A stretch of 64,000 nucleotides of DNA from Costus lasius. Lineage: Eukaryota > Streptophyta > Magnoliopsida > Zingiberales > Costaceae. The notes under the pieces are model-generated. The model worked only from the letters and a program-made list of their open reading frames with translations. It did not search any database and was not told the origin of the DNA. Numbering within the stretch: the first letter of the stretch is position 1; the number at the start of each line of letters is the position of its first letter. Positions 61,325-64,000 of this stretch are shown in pieces. The DNA is taken from positions 6,510,001-6,574,000 of the forward strand of contig JANVAS020000222.1 of the NCBI GenBank assembly GCA_027563935.2, given 5' to 3'. Position numbers and translations under genes: made by a program.

Positions 61325-64000
61325 ATGAGCTTCAATGTGCGATCCCTACTGGAAAGGGAGAAGTTTGCTGGGTCGAACTTCTCTGACTGGTTTGGACACC
61401 TTAAGATCGTTCTTAAGGCAGAGAGGAAACTGTATGTCCTCGAGACGGCAATACCGCCGCAGCCCGCTCCGAACGCCGCAAGGGCGGTTCGGGATGCCTA
61501 TGAAAAGCACGTCAATGATAGCATTGATGTCGCTTGCCTGATGCTAGCGTCTATGACGCCACCGCTGCAGCGTCAGCATGAGGATATGTCGGCTATAGAG
61601 ATTATAGCGAACCTCAAGATGCTGTATGCTGCACAGGCGAGGACAGAACGCTATAATCTGACGAAGCTCTTCTTTCAGAGCAAACTGGCTGAGGGGAGCC
61701 CAGTGGGAGCTCACGTGCTCAAGATGATTGGGCACAAGGAGGCTCTGGAGAAACTGGGGCATACCATCAACCAGGAGCTTGCTGTAGATATTATTCTGCA
61801 GTCTCTTCCGCCCTCTTTCGATGCGTTCATTATTAACTTTAATATGAACAAAATCGATTGTACGCCGGCAGAGCTGCTGAATATGCTCTTGACTACTGAG
61901 GAAACTCTGAAGGGAAAGCCTTCAACCTCTATCTTAATGGTTCCTTCAAGGAACAAGAAGAAGGGGAAGAAGGGCAAGGCCCCTGTCAAGAACTACAGCA
62001 AGGCACTGAAACAGAAGGTGAAGCGGTCGAAGGACAACAGGTGTTTCCACTGTGGCCAGCTGGGTCACTGGAAAAAGGACTGTAAAGCGCTCCAAGGAGA
62101 TAAGAGGGGAAGCATCGCTTCTGGCTCAGGTATATATGTGACTGAGGTCATGTTATCTTCTTCTTCTATTTCATGGGTGTTGGACACTGCATGTGGAGTT
62201 CACATTTGTTCAAATGTACAGGACCTCAGGAGAAGAAGGCAGGTGGGACAGCATGAGGTAGACCTACGCGTTGGAAACGGGGCACGGGTTGCTGCTGTTG
62301 CTGTAGGAGACTATTTCATTTCTTTACCATCTGGCATTGTATTAGAATTAAACAATTGTTATTTTGTACCCAGTATTACCAAGAATATTATCTCTATTCC
62401 TGCTCTTGTCAGGAAAGGATTTGCCTTTGAATGCAAGATTTCAAAGTGTGTTTTAACTTATGATAATATTGTGTATGCGACTGGTTCAATTAACAATGGG
62501 TTATTCATGTTGGACATGGAAAATTCTATACAAAACATTGATAATAAGAAAGCCAAGTATGCTGATAACAGCACCTTATTATGGCATAGTCGTTTAGGCC
62601 ATATAAACGAGAAGCGCATTAAGCGGTTGCATGATCATGGACTGCTGGGATCATTCTCCTATGAGGAGATTGATACATGCAAAGCTTGTTTGATGGGTAA
62701 AATGACGAAGTCTCCTTTTCCTAACAAAGGTCAAAGGGCTTCAGGTTTACTTGACCTCATACACAGTGATGTGTGTGGGCCATTTAGTAAACATGCCAGA
62801 GGTGGCTATCAGTACTTCATTACCTTTACTGATGATTTCAGTAGGTATGGGTATGTCTATTTAATGAGACATAAAAGTGAATCTTTTGACAAGTTCAAAG
62901 AGTTCAAGAATGAAGTACAAAATCAGTTAGGCCGTAATATCAAGACACTTCGTTCTGATCGAGGTGGTGAATACCTGAGTCATGCATTTACTGACTATCT
63001 AAATGAGTGTGGGATTATCTCACAGCTCACTCCGCCAGGAACACCACAATGGAATGGTGTGTCCGAAAGGAGAAATAGAACGTTACTTGATATGGTTCGT
63101 TCTATGATGAGTCAGGCTACTCTTCCATATTCCTTTTGGGGTTTTGCACTGGAAACAGCTGCAAAGGTACTAAACCGAGTGCCATCCAAGGCAGTTTCAA
63201 AGACGCCATATGAGTTATGGTATGGGAAACAGCCTAGCTTGACATTTATCAGGATCTGGGGTTTCGAAGCTTATGTCAAAAAGCTCGCCTCTGGGAAACT
63301 GGAGAGCAGATCTGAGAAATGTATCTTTGTCGGTTACCCTAAGGAAACTAAGGGTTATTATTTCTTCGATCCCAAAGAGAACAAGGTTTTTGTTGCTCGG
63401 ACGGCTATATTTCTTGAGAGGGAATTTCTTCTGCAAGAGGCCAGTGGGAGAGAAATAAAGCTGGATGAGAATCCAGAGGAAGGACAAAGTAGTCAAGCAC
63501 AGTTGGATGAGCCTGAGCCAGTTGAACAGGTTATTGAACAACCTGAGGCTCAGATAACACGGGAACCGCGAAGATCGGGAAGGATCCGTCGTCAGCCTGA
63601 GCGCTATGACGGAGTCTACATCATTGATAATGATGAACCCCTCACTTATGCGGATGCGGTCAGTGGACCGGAGTCAGCTAGATGGCTTGAAGCTATGCGA
63701 GCCGAAATGGACTCCATGTCAGATAACCAAGTCTGGGATTTGGTTGATCCGCCTCCGGGAGTAATCCCTATAGGCTGTAAATGGATCTTCAAGAAGAAGA
63801 TTGACATGGATGGTAACGTGGTTACCTATAAAGGCAGGCTAGTTGCGAAAGGTTTCAAACAAATCTACGGGATAGATTATGATGAAACTTTCTCACCTGT
63901 AGCCATGTTTAAGTCTATTCGGATTCTTTTCGCGATAGCAGCATATTACGATTATGAGATCTGGCAGATGGATGTGAAAACAGCTTTCCCTAATGGAAAT
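61325..64000 (+). CDS. Copia H gag-pol polyprotein, open to window edge
   Basis: From ATG 61325 (MSFNVRSLLEREKFAG) the frame is open for 892 codons to the last base. Present in order: gag, CCHC knuckle (CFHCGQLGHWKKDC), protease (WVLDTACGVH), integrase with HHCC finger and D-D-E residues (HSDVCGP, SDRGGEY, VSERRNR), and the first part of RT to its QMDVKTAF motif. YVDD and RNase H lie outside. The start matches the conserved start of K, L, F and A. The only copy here without a lesion in the visible part, so it may be the autonomous type. Odd point: a Cys to Phe change after IWG in the integrase C-terminal region. Confidence 0.93.
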   Translation, partial: MSFNVRSLLEREKFAGSNFSDWFGHLKIVLKAERKLYVLETAIPPQPAPNAARAVRDAYEKHVNDSIDVACLMLASMTPPLQRQHEDMSAIEIIANLKMLYAAQARTERYNLTKLFFQSKLAEGSPVGAHVLKMIGHKEALEKLGHTINQELAVDIILQSLPPSFDAFIINFNMNKIDCTPAELLNMLLTTEETLKGKPSTSILMVPSRNKKKGKKGKAPVKNYSKALKQKVKRSKDNRCFHCGQLGHWKKDCKALQGDKRGSIASGSGIYVTEVMLSSSSISWVLDTACGVHICSNVQDLRRRRQVGQHEVDLRVGNGARVAAVAVGDYFISLPSGIVLELNNCYFVPSITKNIISIPALVRKGFAFECKISKCVLTYDNIVYATGSINNGLFMLDMENSIQNIDNKKAKYADNSTLLWHSRLGHINEKRIKRLHDHGLLGSFSYEEIDTCKACLMGKMTKSPFPNKGQRASGLLDLIHSDVCGPFSKHARGGYQYFITFTDDFSRYGYVYLMRHKSESFDKFKEFKNEVQNQLGRNIKTLRSDRGGEYLSHAFTDYLNECGIISQLTPPGTPQWNGVSERRNRTLLDMVRSMMSQATLPYSFWGFALETAAKVLNRVPSKAVSKTPYELWYGKQPSLTFIRIWGFEAYVKKLASGKLESRSEKCIFVGYPKETKGYYFFDPKENKVFVARTAIFLEREFLLQEASGREIKLDENPEEGQSSQAQLDEPEPVEQVIEQPEAQITREPRRSGRIRRQPERYDGVYIIDNDEPLTYADAVSGPESARWLEAMRAEMDSMSDNQVWDLVDPPPGVIPIGCKWIFKKKIDMDGNVVTYKGRLVAKGFKQIYGIDYDETFSPVAMFKSIRILFAIAAYYDYEIWQMDVKTAFPNGN

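Larger units (their letters stand above)
57723..64000 (+). mobile_element. Copia element H, partial (3' part outside window)
   Basis: Plus-strand element inserted in I; AGATT (57718-57722) precedes it. 5' LTR, primer site, leader with tandem repeats, and gag-pol open to the window edge in RT. The outermost insertion in its nest. Confidence 0.95.

Overview
This window is plant nuclear DNA made almost entirely of nested LTR retrotransposons. I see no host gene, tRNA, rRNA or CRISPR array. The evidence for a plant is a set of Ty1/copia elements with about 1.67-1.75 kb LTRs, an initiator-Met tRNA primer site (TGGTATCAGAGC), a long leader and one gag-protease-integrase-RT-RNase H reading frame. 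They most resemble the Angela/BARE type (recalled family knowledge, not a search). There are also Ty3/gypsy Athila-like elements with the tRNA-Asp primer site TGGCGCCGTTGCCGGGGA. Such nests are typical of plant heterochromatin; the species cannot be told.

Layout, with letters used throughout. Left block, 1-21177: element C (copia, minus strand, an older and diverged family; 5' LTR 19222-21177) was cut in its integrase region by B (minus, 1-7181, left part outside the window) and in its leader by A (plus, 9328-18400, complete, target duplication GACCT on both sides). C itself lies in an older Athila-like remnant M (21178-22057).

Right block, 22058-64000: D is an Athila-like element on the plus strand (5' LTR 22058-23925, primer site, start of gag). 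Its gag is cut three times. First comes a solo Athila-like LTR E (24374-24823 plus 52187-53677, target duplication GATAC). Second is a solo copia LTR G (54207-55902, CTTTG/CTATG). Third is copia element I (minus, from 55940), which is itself cut by H (plus, from 57723 to the window end). E is cut by copia element F (minus, 24824-52181, ACCAC on both sides). F is cut in gag by K (minus, 30123-39306, GTTTG on both sides) and in its 5' LTR by L (minus, 42448-51516, CTAGT/GTAGT).

Coding state: A has two premature stops in a 1294-codon frame; L has one; K has three stops and two frameshifts; F has three stops, two frameshifts and the K insertion; B has lost its start and has one stop. H is the only one open across everything visible (892 codons, to the window edge). 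Because reverse transcriptase, integrase and RNase H can act in trans, an intact relative such as H could in principle have moved the broken copies.

The most interesting signals are RNA-like structures that survive sequence change: a LTR hairpin GATAAC-loop-GTTATC whose loop is GTAA, GTGA or GAAA (all GNRA tetraloops) in all twelve copies, and three leader hairpins whose stems covary between elements and are retained in the diverged family C. Further items are a C-rich/G-rich hairpin at the LTR 3' end that is repeatedly duplicated, a tRNA T-arm-like hairpin present only in some leaders, a 12-bp palindrome shared by diverged LTRs, and dense palindromes in the Athila-like LTRs. Divergence counts between LTR pairs were made by eye and are approximate.
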